DNA of 64,000 nt from Chrysomallon squamiferum (Eukaryota; Mollusca; Gastropoda; Neomphalida; Peltospiridae). The stretch lies in contig CM022679.1 in assembly GCA_012295275.1 (NCBI GenBank), positions 23,074,952 through 23,138,951 on the forward strand, written 5' to 3'. Below, in pieces: positions 23,036 through 34,868 of the stretch. Numbering within the stretch: position 1 is the first letter of the stretch; each line of letters opens with the position of its first letter. The notes under the pieces were generated by a model, which worked only from the letters and a program-made list of their open reading frames with translations, made no database searches and was not told where the DNA came from. A program made the translations under genes and the position numbers.

Positions 23036-23318
23036 TTTTTATTATTATTACTGTTATTGTTATTGTTATTATTATTGTTGTCATTATCATCATCATCATC
23101 ATTATTATTGATATTATTATTATTGTTGTCATTATTATCATCATCATTATTATTATTATTGATATTATTATTATTATTATTACTGTTATTGTTATTGTTA
23201 TTGTTGTCATTATCATCATCATCATTATTATTATTATTATTGATATTATTATTATTGTTGTCATTATTATCAGCATCATTATTATTATTATTATTGATAT
23301 TATTATTATTATTATTGA

Positions 23319-23351
<33 letters not shown>

Positions 23352-23352
23352 T
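23036..23352. repeat. ATT/ATC/GTT compound microsatellite
   Basis: A 310-bp trinucleotide array with internal higher-order repetition of ATT, GTT, ATC and GAT triplets. The long poly-Ile and poly-Leu frames here are artefacts of it. Also present at 60197-60513. Confidence 0.95.
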
Positions 23353-23415
23353 GATGTCTGAGGAATTCAGATGATATAAAAATTCAAAATATTTTATTTT
23401 ATTTTGTTCGCACAG

Positions 23416-23494
23416 TTGATGAATCAGTTGTTTCTGAAGGAAGAAGTGGCGTGCTTAGTGAAAATAATAAGAACCACAGAACTTGCATCTGGAG
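23416..23494 (+). CDS. Candidate IAP-array exon before the BIR exon (left copy)
   Basis: Acceptor CGCACAG and donor GAG|GTATAT bound an open frame DESVVSEGRSGVLSENNKN and on. A truncated relative at about 45722-45770 keeps the same 3' end and donor. The phase 2 end conflicts with the phase 1 BIR exon, so splicing is unproven. The copy at 60577-60655 is the same. Confidence 0.35.
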
Positions 23495-23864
23495 GTATAT
23501 TCTAGTTTTATTCTATTACATTTTTTTTTTTTTTTTTTATTTATTAAAGTACTTCCGCATGACAGTAGTTATTAACTACATTTGGTATACACTGCTAATG
23601 AATATTTATAATATATTTTTGTAACAAAGTGATTTTCTCACTTCTTCGTTTCGTACTTCAGTAAAAATTTACTTTGTGATAAGCGTAAAACTGTCGAAGT
23701 CCTATTTAGCAACGATTTCTCACTTGAACAGTTTCAATTTTTCTCTGTTGCCTGGGTTTTTTTTTTTTGTTCAGCAGGGCCCTGTTTAGGTTTAGTTTTA
23801 AAACTGACAGTAAATGATTTATTCAATATTAACCTTTGTCTTTTCTCAATTTCTCATAATTCAG

Positions 23865-24379
23865 AAGCCGCAATAGCTGATAGAAATGAAATAGAATCCT
23901 CAATAGTTGATATAAAGCAATCGGAAGCCGCAACTGTTGATATAAACCAGTAAATGAGTCAGAAGCCGCAAATTGAAGGAAATGAAACAGATGATGAAAT
24001 TGTTGATGCAAATGAATCAGATGATGGAATAACCGATGGAAATGAAAGACAAGCCGGAAGTGTTAATGGAGATGAACCAGAAGCTGCAAGTATTGATGGA
24101 AATAATTCACAAGCTGTAGGAATTGCTGCCACTGTCAGATACAGTAGGGAGAAGGACCGATTTAAATTTAACTTAAAATCTGGTCTAAACCGATCTTGGT
24201 CAAGTCGTCTTGCAGCTGCTGGATTCTACTTCACTGGGACTGGTGATCGCGTTGTCTGCTTCAGCTGTGGTAAGAGCCATGATCAGTGGAGACGTGGAGA
24301 TGATCCAATGGCAGTTCACAGACAAATCTCACCACGCTGCAGATTTGTCCTGGAAGAGGAAGAAAATGAACCCATGACG
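23865..24379 (+). CDS. IAP-like BIR-domain exon (left copy)
   Basis: This exon encodes a complete baculoviral IAP repeat, the zinc-binding fold that binds caspases and IAP-binding-motif proteins. The Cys/His pattern is canonical: CFSC, 16 residues, H, 6 residues, C, with AAAGFYFTG before it. Upstream is an acidic 10-12-residue repeat region (DGNE, EAAS-type units). The exon begins after ATTCAG in phase 1 but meets an in-frame TAA at 23951-23953 directly before ATG at 23954. Translation of the BIR therefore either starts at that ATG (MSQKPQIEGN...) or the gene is broken. It ends in phase 0 at ACG|GTAAGT. Unlike the central gene, no intron interrupts this BIR. It joins in frame to the exons at 24944 and 25550. 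Confidence 0.85.
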
Positions 24380-24603
24380 GTAAGTTAAAATGCTGAGAAG
24401 ATAGTACAATAATTTCTGATTAGATGTCAGTTCAGTGTTACCAGTTTTGGAATCTGCTAGTCAGAGTTTTGTGAGCGCTGGTGATGTTGTATTTAGTGGT
24501 TCTGATGAAAGTTCTTCACAGCTTAGTGTCAGTAATTTAACATTTTATATTCTTTTGATAATAAGCCATTTTGATACTCTTTTGAAATTATTTGACAATT
24601 CAC

Positions 24604-24669
24604 CAGACATGTGAAGGGAGACAATTTTGTCGTTTTGATACAAGCAATGAATAAAAATGAAGATTTTTA
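24604..24669 (+). pseudogene. Relic of a second BIR exon end
   Basis: CAGACATGTGAAGGGAGACA and the following bases are clearly homologous to the end of the functional BIR exon at 48790-48968. The zinc-binding part is gone and the donor has changed to a TAG-containing sequence. It shows that an ancestral unit held a split BIR of the central-gene type. Confidence 0.7.
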
Positions 24670-24763
24670 GCTCTATCACGAAATTATTAACCTTGTAAAA
24701 AACCATTAGTTTTATATTTTGTATTGCTAGGTTTTTGTGACATTATTATTATTATTATTATTA

Positions 24764-24801
<38 letters not shown>

Positions 24802-24943
24802 GTTATTATTATTATTGTTGTTGTTGTTGTTTTATAACTACTACTACTACTACTAATAATAGTATTAGAAATAGTAGTAGTGGAATTATTGTTGTTATTG
24901 TTGTTGTTATTACTTTTCCAAATATATAATTAATATTTTGTAG

Positions 24944-24978
24944 GACTACGATGGCATACAGGCTGATCTGCATGGAAG
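24944..24978 (+). CDS. IAP linker exon of 35 nt (left copy)
   Basis: A tiny exon between the BIR and RING exons. TTTTGTAG acceptor, GGAAG|GTATGT donor, phase 0 to phase 2, encoding DYDGIQADLHG plus a split Arg. Its phases fit exactly between the BIR exon (ending in phase 0) and the RING exon (starting with one base), which is the main reason to accept it. Confidence 0.65.
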
Positions 24979-25204
24979 GTATGTTATTAGAAAATTGTAA
25001 GTTTACTAACACATCGCATGGCCCACTATCAGAATATAACAAAATAATGTGAACATAAAAACAGTGAATAATTTACATCCAGCAAAATAATATTTTAAAT
25101 AGATTAACGTTAGAGGAACGGGATTTTGAAATGTTGCCGGATCATACAGAAATCCGGAATAGTCTCACGATTTTATTCGCATAGTTGATGAGTAACGTAC
25201 ATTG

Positions 25205-25244
<40 letters not shown>

Positions 25245-25549
25245 GCTGTTGTTGTTGTTGTTGTTGTTGTTGTTGATATTGTTGTTGTTATTATTAGATT
25301 CATAAAAGGTAGTAAAGAGTCAAATTACTTTTATGATAGTCTACAAAATATTTGTTTCAATCTTTAGGTGTAGCAAAGTATGCACATTATTATTATGTTC
25401 TTGTTGTTTTTATGTGTTGTCGTTTTTTGTTGTTGTTGTTGTTGTTGTTTTTTTGTTGTTGTTTTTTTTTGTTTGTTTTCTTTACCTAATTGTTTCAAAG
25501 TCTGTGCATTATAAGGTATTACAAAACTATTGTTTTTATGATTTAACAG

Positions 25550-25703
25550 ATGGAAATGCATTGTATGTAAAGACAAGCGAGTCACAATCGTTTTCCTGCC
25601 CTGTGAACACGTTTGCTGCTGTGACGATTGTGCGTCCAGACAGCGACGTTGCCCAGATTGTGGAAGGATAATCCAGTCAACTCGTCCGACTGTCCTCTTT
25701 TAA
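25550..25703 (+). CDS. IAP-like RING-finger final exon (left copy)
   Basis: The terminal exon encodes a C-terminal RING of the IAP type, an E3 ubiquitin ligase module. After one split-codon base it reads WKCIVCKDKRVTIVFLPCEH and continues with C-x2-C, six residues, C-x2-C, matching CX2CX11CXHX3CX2CX6CX2C. The stop TAA at 25701-25703 lies after VLF, a usual IAP C-terminus position. The overlapping frame that starts upstream is a shadow. With the BIR exon it makes a short BIR-RING protein without a UBA segment. Confidence 0.9.
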
Positions 25704-25856
25704 AGATGACGATGTGATGAACTTTGAATCTCATGTAAAAAATGTACCAAAGAATTTGAATCGATTTTTTGAGTTTCACACTAACAATTTTAAATGCTGA
25801 AGTCCAATTTTCTAGTACAGTACTCAATAGTAACCGACTAATACAAAATACTTTTC

Positions 25857-25896
<40 letters not shown>

Positions 25897-28047
25897 TTAC
25901 TACTATTAGCAGTACCACTAATACAACGACAACTTCTACTACAGCTACAACCAGTTACTTGTATATGGTTTTATGGCAAATTAGTATTTCCAGGATATTA
26001 AGAAGACACGCCTATAATATATGAAAGCTTATATACAGTTTTCTCTTATCAGAGGTTGGTTTTAATAAAATAATCAGTAGTAAATTTATGATATACATAA
26101 TTGTATAGTAGGATATTTATTGGTAATCATGCAGACACAATTTGACAAAAAAACAAACTATCAAAGAGTATGTAATAAAAAAATATAATTATAGTACGTT
26201 AAGTGATGTGTATATTTTGTAACAAACGTAACAAAGAACATTTTAAAACAAATCAAATAACTTGATTACTTTGTTACACATAACCTTTGTAAACAAATTG
26301 TAGGTTTTATCATAAAAGTAACGTGATTCTTCACAAGGTTTTACCATCATACAAAAAGGCTTTCTGTATTTCTTTCCTTGTAAAATATATCAGATAATAA
26401 TAATAATAATAATAATAATAATAGTAATTGCAATACCAGTAATGCGAGAGGCAACAAGAACAATGATTAAACAATCAATAATAAATACATTATTAAGTGG
26501 AGTTAAATTAGCAAATATAGAACTAATATTAAAATAACATCTTGAAATTGTTTAATAAAATTTGGGTAGGTAAATAAATTAATAAATAAATAAAATAATG
26601 TTTGTTGCCCAGATTAGTGTTCAGTGGATTAAGTCAGTGAGTGAGAAAATAAAAGTGCTAATCAGAGCGAGCTGTTGTGAAATAGATCTGCGACCGTCAC
26701 GCTCTCTGACAAAGCCAGGGCGTGTCTGTCGTTGAAAAGAGACGAGGGAGGTAAAAGAAGGGGATCTCCAAACGATCACTCAGTCACTTTATTTATTAAT
26801 TATTAATTAATTGTTTTGTATTTAGTGTATTTGCTTCATGTTTTGTTTGTTTTTTATTTGGTTATTTTAATTTTGATTTTTTTGTTTCGTTTTTCTTTTT
26901 TTTTTACTTGTTTCAATTAAAGTTTGTATTTTGTGTTGGTGATGTCAATTGTTAGTGCAGCGAGGACTAGCTCTCTGTTTTTCGTAGCTGGTGTGAATTC
27001 GATTTTCAGCTCTTAAGATGTGTCATGTTAACCTCTATTCTTCGAATAGCAGACCTACTATGTCTGACAAGATTTAAGTTAAAAATGTAGAAAATATTAG
27101 GTCAGTTTAAATTAAGAAAATATTAAAAAAAAAAAAAATACATCTTTCATTTTCCTTTTTTTAAAATGTTATTTAATTAGTTATTTGATCTTGTTTGCTT
27201 TATTTATTTATATGTATCTTTCTGAATACACTTATTTATTCCAGGAAAAATGCTTATATTGTGTTCAAATTACAAATAAGTACGTCATTTACGTTGCAAA
27301 CGTTGTTATATGTTATTTTTCTGTATGATTGAATGAAACATACCCAGATTTGAATAAACACTTTCCAATTCTTTTTATAATAATAGTTTTCAACAGGACG
27401 ATAACAAAAGCTGCTATTAGACACAATATTAAAAGTTCACAGTTTTGCAAGTGGACTTTGTTTATTCAGAATATTATACAGAAGCAGTTTTTGTTATTAT
27501 GCCTCTACTTAGATCAGTTTTATTCGTGTCACTGTATCCAAAGTACACAAACAGCAATAGCTCTACTATAAATAAATATCAGTGTATTTTGGCTGTAATG
27601 AAAGTAGTATATATTAACTTTAACATAAGTAATACTTAGCAAATTAATCGATTGACTATAACATACGTGAAAATATTGTAAATTTTATATTTGTCTATCA
27701 GAAAATCTTTCTTGATTTATGAAGAGTGAGTTAAAATAAGAAAAAATGTTTATTCAAATTTGTGCTGGTCTTATTGAGACACAGGACGAAGAAAGTTACT
27801 ACAGAGAATTCTGCTGTACATAATCAAACGAGTAAAATATTTTACTCTGTGTTTGTAGACATAAAACAAAGAACTATGAATACATTGCAAAGTGTTTAGC
27901 AGAAACACTGTCTTGCGAACTGTGATAATTTCATTGATAACAGCAATCATGTTGCAGCATCAGACATAGTCACGAGTTCTGATATCTAGCACTGAGCTGC
28001 ATGTGCTCTCGGTGTCTGGAAAACAGTCACAATTCTTATATAACAAA
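25704..28047. other. Repeats downstream of the left IAP copy
   Basis: No gene is recognised. It contains an (AAT)n run right after the RING exon, another at about 26394-26423, and sequence duplicated at 50080-50870 (including the segment at about 27060-27160). Part of it (from about 27430) is the recurrent segment that also follows the MULE fragment at 18750. Confidence 0.55.
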
Positions 28048-28199
28048 ATGCATGGGTTTGTGGAGTACTGAATGTGTCATCTTACTATGCATGGGTTTGT
28101 GGAGTACTGAATGTGTCATCTTACTATGCATGGGTTTGTGGAGTACTGAATGTGTCATCTTACTATGCATGGGTTTGTGGAGTACTGAATGTGTCATCT
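28048..28199. repeat. 39-bp minisatellite, four copies
   Basis: Four tandem units of a 39-bp sequence beginning ATGCATGGGTTTGTGGAGTA. Related blocks carry three units (29421-29546) and one unit (50880-50926) in otherwise matching flanks. Because 39 is a multiple of three, both strands show repeated open frames; these are not genes. Confidence 0.95.
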
Positions 28200-29117
28200 G
28201 ATAGATATTTGATAGAACATGCGGCTCAATCACCAACATTAAGATCAAAGAACATTAACAAAAAATTCTGATAAAATGTGTTCAATCTATCTTTCATTGT
28301 CAATATATTTCTTAATTAAAATTTGTGACTTTTTTCCTGTTTATTTTTTAAAGTTTTTTTTTCTTTTTTTGTGTATGACTTTATCTTAGATTCGTGCTTT
28401 CCACGTTTCTGATTTTTTAAGTGAAACAGTAAATTTAATGTGTGAATTACAACATATACTAATAACTGTATCAAAAGTCTGAATGCGTGATAGTGCTTTT
28501 TTGTTTACTCATCACCAACTTTTTAACAGGAAGGTTTTGACTTAATTGTGTAAGTAGTAGCAATAAAAATATATCTTTTTTAAATCAATTGTGTTGTGAG
28601 TTTCACTTTTATGTACATAGCCATTTATGTATATTTTATGAACTAAGAGAATTCAAGCTGATCATGCTATAGAACTGGTTAAAAAAGAAAAAGAAAAAAG
28701 ATAAGAAGAAGAGGAAGAAAAACCTAAAGAAGTTTTCTTAGAACGCTCATAAATCTCTTTACCTAAGATGAATGTTCACTCAGTGTGATGGTGGTGATGA
28801 TAATAATAATGTGACTTACATAACTAATTGAAATCAGCTAATAATAATAATAGTTTTATTATTAGTACTATCACTAGTACAACGACGACTTCTACTACTA
28901 CTATTACTACTAGATACTTGTATATGGTATTATGGCAAAATATAGATTTTAATAAGTAGATTAAAATGAGATAAAGCTGGACATAAATAAAAGTTAAATT
29001 CAACTGTAGTACTGATTATATGCATATACCACTACTAATAAATACTTCAACAAAATATCCAAAACAATTATTTGTATTTATTTAACACCAGCAGGTACTA
29101 TATTTTTTCTATAATAA

Positions 29118-29120
<3 letters not shown>

Positions 29121-29205
<85 letters not shown>

Positions 29206-29236
29206 GCGCACACTCACACACACACACACACACACC
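29121..29236. repeat. (CA)n microsatellite
   Basis: About 115 bases of nearly pure CA repeat. A shorter one lies at the matching place in the downstream duplicate (about 52029-52080). Confidence 0.95.
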
Positions 29237-29420
29237 TTATGTCATTCTTAATTACAATATATTCATACTATTGCAATAAATAAAAGTGTACGTAAGTCCT
29301 TTCTGCATTTGTTCGTCCCAGTAAAGTCTGAACACCACAACAGTTCTCAAATAACTGCACATTATTATTGACTTAATTCAGAGATCATTCTAGATCCTAT
29401 AACAATTCTTATATAACAAA

Positions 29421-29546
29421 ATGCATGGGTTTGTGGAGTACTGAATGTGTCATCATACTATGCATGGGTTTGTGGAGTACTGAATGTGTCATCATACTAT
29501 GCATGGGTTTGTGGAGTACTGAATGTGTCATCTTACTATGCATGGG
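29421..29546. repeat. 39-bp minisatellite, three copies
   Basis: Same unit as at 28048, with three full copies and a partial fourth that changes to ATGCATGGGGTGATTG. Confidence 0.95.
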
Positions 29547-30320
29547 GTGATTGTTAAGCTTATTGATTAGTTCAATTAGGCAGGATTAAAGAAAGAGGCT
29601 TCATCTAGCTTAGTGATTAGGATAGACTTAAACTAAGGGCTTCCTTCTGTAAATGATTTATAAAATGTCCCAGGTTAAAATGTGTTTCACTACATATTCT
29701 CCAACTTGCTCTAGTATCAGAAGTATGTTTAATATGGAAGTTATTCATAGCAATAAGGGTGGTAACAAAATCTGTTATGAGGGGTTCATGTATACTGCGG
29801 CAGAATATTTTTCGTGATATCGGGTGAAACATCCGCCTAAACCATCAACATTAACAAAAAATTCTGACAAAAGGTGTTTAATCTATCTTTCTTAACAATA
29901 TATTTCTTTTTTAAAAATTGTGACTTTTCCCTGTTGTTTTTTTTAGTTGTTTTTTTTCTTTTTTACTGTGACTTTTTCCTAGATTCGTGCTTTTCACGTT
30001 TCTGATTTTTTAAGTGAAATAGTAAATTTAATGTGTTAATTACAACATGTACTAATAACTGTATCAAAAGTCTGAATGCGTGATAGTGGTTTTTTGTTTA
30101 CTCATCACCAACTTTATAACAGGAAGGTTTTGACTTAATTGTGTAAGTAGTAGCAATAAGAATATATCATTTTTAAATCAATTGTGTTGAGAATTTCGCT
30201 ATTATGTACATAGAAATTTACGCATATTGTTTTTTTTTTTTTTACTTTTTTTCTTTTTTTGAGTGTAACTTTTTTCCTGTGACTTTTTCTTAGATTCGTG
30301 CTTTCCACGTTTCTGATTTT

Positions 30321-30386
<66 letters not shown>

Positions 30387-32130
30387 TGACTTACACAACT
30401 AATTCAAATCAGCTAACAGCCACTGTAGACGTCATTACGTAGATTCAAGATAAGCTGGACATAAAAAGAACAGGAGAAAAACACGTGCAGCCATCTTTAA
30501 AGATGATCGTCTAAAGAGGACAACACTAACCATCTGAAATGTCTATCAACCGAGTTCGGACATTTCAGAACTAACTAAAAAAAAAAACTGGATATTTTCA
30601 TTAAATTGTTACACAAACTCAAAGCTTACAGATCTTGCTCATGGACTATACTGATTTTAATGAAGTTATGAAATATCCAAGTGAAACAAAAATGTTTCAT
30701 AAATTCTCTGAAAATGATAGGGATTTCTGAAAACTCCTTGTGTCAGAATTTTTCAGTACAATATACATGATAAATCAGTTAGCTAAGAATAAAATGTAAA
30801 AACAAACCAATAAACAAACAATAACAAAACAAAGTAAAATATACCTAGGAATATGTCAGTTATTTTATTCTGTGTAATTTTTTGAGAATACTCATATATA
30901 TATATATTTTTTTTTTTTCTTTTGTCATGGTTTTAAGAAAAGTGGCGAAAAAAGTCGGAATTTTAAAACTTCTGTTGTTTTCTTTTTTCAAGATATATCT
31001 CAAGATGTTTTCTATCAGTTTAAAACATACGCAGACCAGTTTTATTTCTGAAACATCTAGAATGATTTATGATGCATCTGAGAAAATCGTCAGATGCAAT
31101 ATTTCTGGTATTTTATAATTTAGATTTATATTTTTATTTGTTTATTTATTTATGAGAAGGAATCAGTGAAACTTTACACCACTTTTCACAGGGCGGTAAC
31201 AAAAGCTGCTGTTAGACTCAATATGAAAAGTTCACAGTTTTGTAAGTGGACTCTGTGTATTCAGAATATTATACGGAAGCAGTTTTTATTATTGTCCCAA
31301 TATTTAGATCAGTTTTATTCGTGTCAGAGTTGGTTTTATGTATAATATCTGGGAAAATCCAAAGATTCCACTTTGAGTGCTATTTAGTAGGAAGAGTATT
31401 CAATTAAATGAAAATACAACAGCTCGAATATAAATTAATATCAGTGTATTTCTACTGTAATGAAAGTAATATATTTTAACATTATCATATTTTATGCGTG
31501 GCAAATTAATCCGCTGAGTATAACGTACATGAAAATATTACAAATATTTATATTTGTGTATCAGAAAATATTTCTAGATTTATGGAGAATGAGTTCAAGT
31601 AATAAAAATGGAACTAATATTAAATTGACACCATTTAGAAAATGTTTATCAAATCTGAGTTGATTTTATTAAGACATAAGAAGTTACCAGATGGGAAAGT
31701 TTGCCGTGTAAACAATATAGCTACTTGTTATATGTACAATATTTAGTCAATTTAACAAATAAATAAAATAAAAACAAATAATGTTTGTTTCATAGATTAT
31801 GAGATTTTGGCTTATCGGCGGTTCATTGGAAAGTCACCAAGTTTATTTATAGAATTTTGTCTACGTAATTTGAGTCACCTGATTGTTATGACGTAGTGAT
31901 AATCCAGATACGTTATGTTGTCTGTTTTTAATATATCGACTGATCTGAGCTGGGCTTTTCAGAAATAAAGTGATTAGAAATTTAGATAAGTGTAGACATG
32001 ATGCCGACTAGAATTACTGCAATGATGTTGATTACTCCTTCAGGTCAACAGAGTTCACTGTGCATACTAATGATGTATAATAGACGACACCTATAAACAG
32101 AAACATGAAAATATATCCGATCAGAATCAA

Positions 32131-32169
<39 letters not shown>

Positions 32170-33646
32170 TAATTATTAGCTGGAAAGGTTTGAATAAAAT
32201 TAATTATCACTGTTAATAAATAAATGAAAATATGCTGTGCATTTATTACACTAATTGCTTGTCTAATGACTTATCTAAATGTAATGGAAGTTTCAAATAT
32301 TAAACGGAAAGTCAAAATCCTGAACGTAACTCGTGAACGTCTTGTTACGTTTAGCTCAAGTATATTGGAGTATATTGCCAACAGACATTCTGCCGCTTAA
32401 CAGACAAAACACAAAAGTAATTATTTTATAAATTTATCAGCAATTATTCAGATTATTCAAAGTAATAGTCAAATGGAAAATAATTTCAAACACAATAACC
32501 AAATAGCTTTAGCACAATATCCAAAAGAGTTGTTTCCCTTGAACATACACAATTTGCAAAAATCGTTTACACATAATTATAATAAATATTATTATAATTT
32601 GAGTTCTGTATTTTAACCTAAAAATTACTGAATAATAAGCAAGGTATAGACAGCGATTTCTTAATTAAAAATCGTCTTTTAATTTCGAAATACAAACCGC
32701 CTGTCAGTTTCTACTCTACATCTTTTCCTGGTTGTTTACCATAACCCATTTATGGTTGTCGTTAACAATCATTATTAACATTTTAGCTTTTTAATATTTT
32801 ATGGCTTTATTTCCCGAAGAATGTAAGTAGCAACAATTATTTGTATACAGAAATCTTTACCGAAAACAACGACAATAAAAATTTGTAACGTTTATTGTTG
32901 CTGGACACAATCGGCAATACTCGGAATACCTCGTAATGTTTCGTTTATGATGTGGAAAAAAAATAATACCCCCCCCCAAAACCCCACAAAATAATTGGAA
33001 ATGAAAAACAGAAGCAGTAGTAACAGCAGCAGTTAATTAATTAATTAATAATAGTTGTGTTTTTATTAACGACAGAAAATGATATCATCAATGGTAGCGA
33101 ACTTCGATTCAGAAAAAAAAAAAAAAAAAAAAAAAAAGAGGAAAATTTAAAAAAAATTAAAAAATTAAAGAATTAGAGCAAAGAAAAAAGTAGAGAAAAC
33201 CAAACAAACTTAAAATGAAATATTAATTTACTGATTTATACTTAGGTTGTTAATCGTGAATACCCTTAAAGTAAGTATTTTTATTCAAATAGCTAATAAT
33301 AATACACGAATACTGGTACACACAGTTATATCATAGACTGAATGGTAACCAAGGGTAACTGTGATAAAGATAAGTAACGACGTCGATAATTTCCTCCTAA
33401 AATTAATTAATTAAAACTAATGAAAACAAAAAATGAGCAGAAGATAAAACATACATATGAAGAAAGTAGTCAAACACATTAAGAAGAGTAAAGAAAAAGA
33501 AGAAATAAGAAGGCAGAAAAATACAATCAAAAAGAATATTAAGTTAGCTGAGAACAACAACAAAAAACAAAACAAAACAACAACAACAGAAGAAGAAGAT
33601 ATCTTCATCATTTTGTTACACAAACACAAAACTTGGACATCTAACT
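29547..33646. other. Duplicated non-coding DNA
   Basis: No gene is recognised. 29560-30200 repeats 50930-51600. (TAA)n lies at 30325-30384 and (ATT)n at about 32129-32169. Segments at 31000-31120 and 31190-31660 are diverged copies of parts of the 2.2-kb tandem units further right. A 23-nt splice-flanked cassette copy at about 31955 has a weakened donor. Confidence 0.55.
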
Positions 33647-33884
33647 CAGGGTTGGATTTAATGTGTTTGCCGCCCGCAGGCTAAAGAAATTTTACTGCCC
33701 CCTCCGCAAGGCTCAAGTCCCCCTCACCCTTCCCACTTAGTTTATATAATATGAATGGTTGTAACTTATGATCTAGTTGAAAGCAAAAACATGGCTTTAC
33801 ATTTACATAATGATTTATTTATATATCAGATGTGAAAATACGAATTTATGTAACATAAACTGCCGCCCCTATCATCCGGCCCTG
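33647..33884. mobile_element. Second hAT-type MITE
   Basis: A 238-bp element with ends CAGGGTTGGAT and ATCCGGCCCTG, flanked by an 8-bp target duplication with one mismatch (ATCTAACT / ATCTAGCT). Its interior is GC-richer than the surroundings (GCCGCCCGC, CTGCCCCCTCCGC). No coding capacity. A different family from the MITE at 15954. Confidence 0.75.
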
Positions 33885-34031
33885 ATCTAGCTCATGGACT
33901 TTACTGATTTTAGTGACGTCATGGGAAAAAGTTGTAAACCAGATAAACTAATAATCAAAGAAAAACAAACAAACATTGAAAATGATTAAATGCTACTTTA
34001 AAAGATTTAAAAAAATAAATAAATAAAACTG

Positions 34032-34772
34032 TGAAAATTAAATTGAATCTGATTTATATATTTATTGATCGTTTGTTATTATTTCTTTTGTCTGATTTTT
34101 TTCTCTTTTTTTTGTATTGTTTTTTTTCTCAATGGCTGTTGATGAATTTAAAGAATCGAATGGCAGTATAGAGTTTATTATTTATTTATTTATTTATATT
34201 TTTTTTTACCCATTATATCATTGTACATGAGAGTAATTAATAACATCAAAATAGCTGATAATATTAAAATATTATACATCGAGGAAAATAAGGTAAGTTT
34301 TTTTGATGAGTTATGATTTCCAGTGACTTTAAAGTCCTTGCAAGGTTTCACTTAAGTTTGTTTGTAGCTTGGTCCACAGTTCAGGGATAAGCAGTGTCCA
34401 GTTTATATATCTGCAGATGTTTTCTATCAGTTTAAAGCATATGCAGACCAATTTTGTTTCTGAAACATCTAGAATGGTTTATGATGCATCCGAGAAAATC
34501 CTCAGATGAAATTCTTCTGGTATCTTATAATTTAGATATTTTTCTTTTTATTTCTTTATGAGAAGGAATCAGTGAAACTTTTCACCAGTTTTCACAGAGC
34601 GATAACAAAAGCTGCTGTTAGACGCAATATTAAAAGTTCACAGTTTTACAAGTTCTATCAGTACAGTGACGTTTTAACAAGATGATTTTCAACCAGTACA
34701 GTGACGTTTTAACAAGATGATTTTCAACCAGTACAGTGACATTTTAACAAGATGATTTTCAACCAGTACAGT

Positions 34773-34868
<96 letters not shown>

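Larger units (their letters stand above)
15320..26842. repeat. 11.5-kb duplicated block, left copy
   Basis: Collinear and nearly identical with 52468-64000 (offset 37.15-37.17 kb). It holds a hAT MITE, a Mutator-like element, IAP-type exons and microsatellites. The left 2-3 kb carry many single-base indels relative to the right copy; from about 19.4 kb on, differences are rare and mostly in simple repeats. The block begins exactly at the gap, so an unresolved haplotype or redundant contig is possible. Confidence 0.95.

Noticed and set aside
22966-23374. Long open frames of poly-Ile, poly-Leu and poly-Met on both strands (also at 60127-60535)
   Set aside because: They translate an ATT/ATC/GTT microsatellite; there is no non-repetitive protein content.
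25333-25671. 112-codon frame over the left RING exon
   Set aside because: It uses the wrong frame for the RING and ends in a stop inside it. The zinc ligands are read in the neighbouring frame after the acceptor at 25549.
28048-28199. CRISPR-like array of regular repeats
   Set aside because: The units are directly adjacent without spacers, in a eukaryotic genome; it is a minisatellite.
28001-28271. Repetitive frames on both strands
   Set aside because: The 39-bp minisatellite unit is a multiple of three, so open frames are expected by chance.
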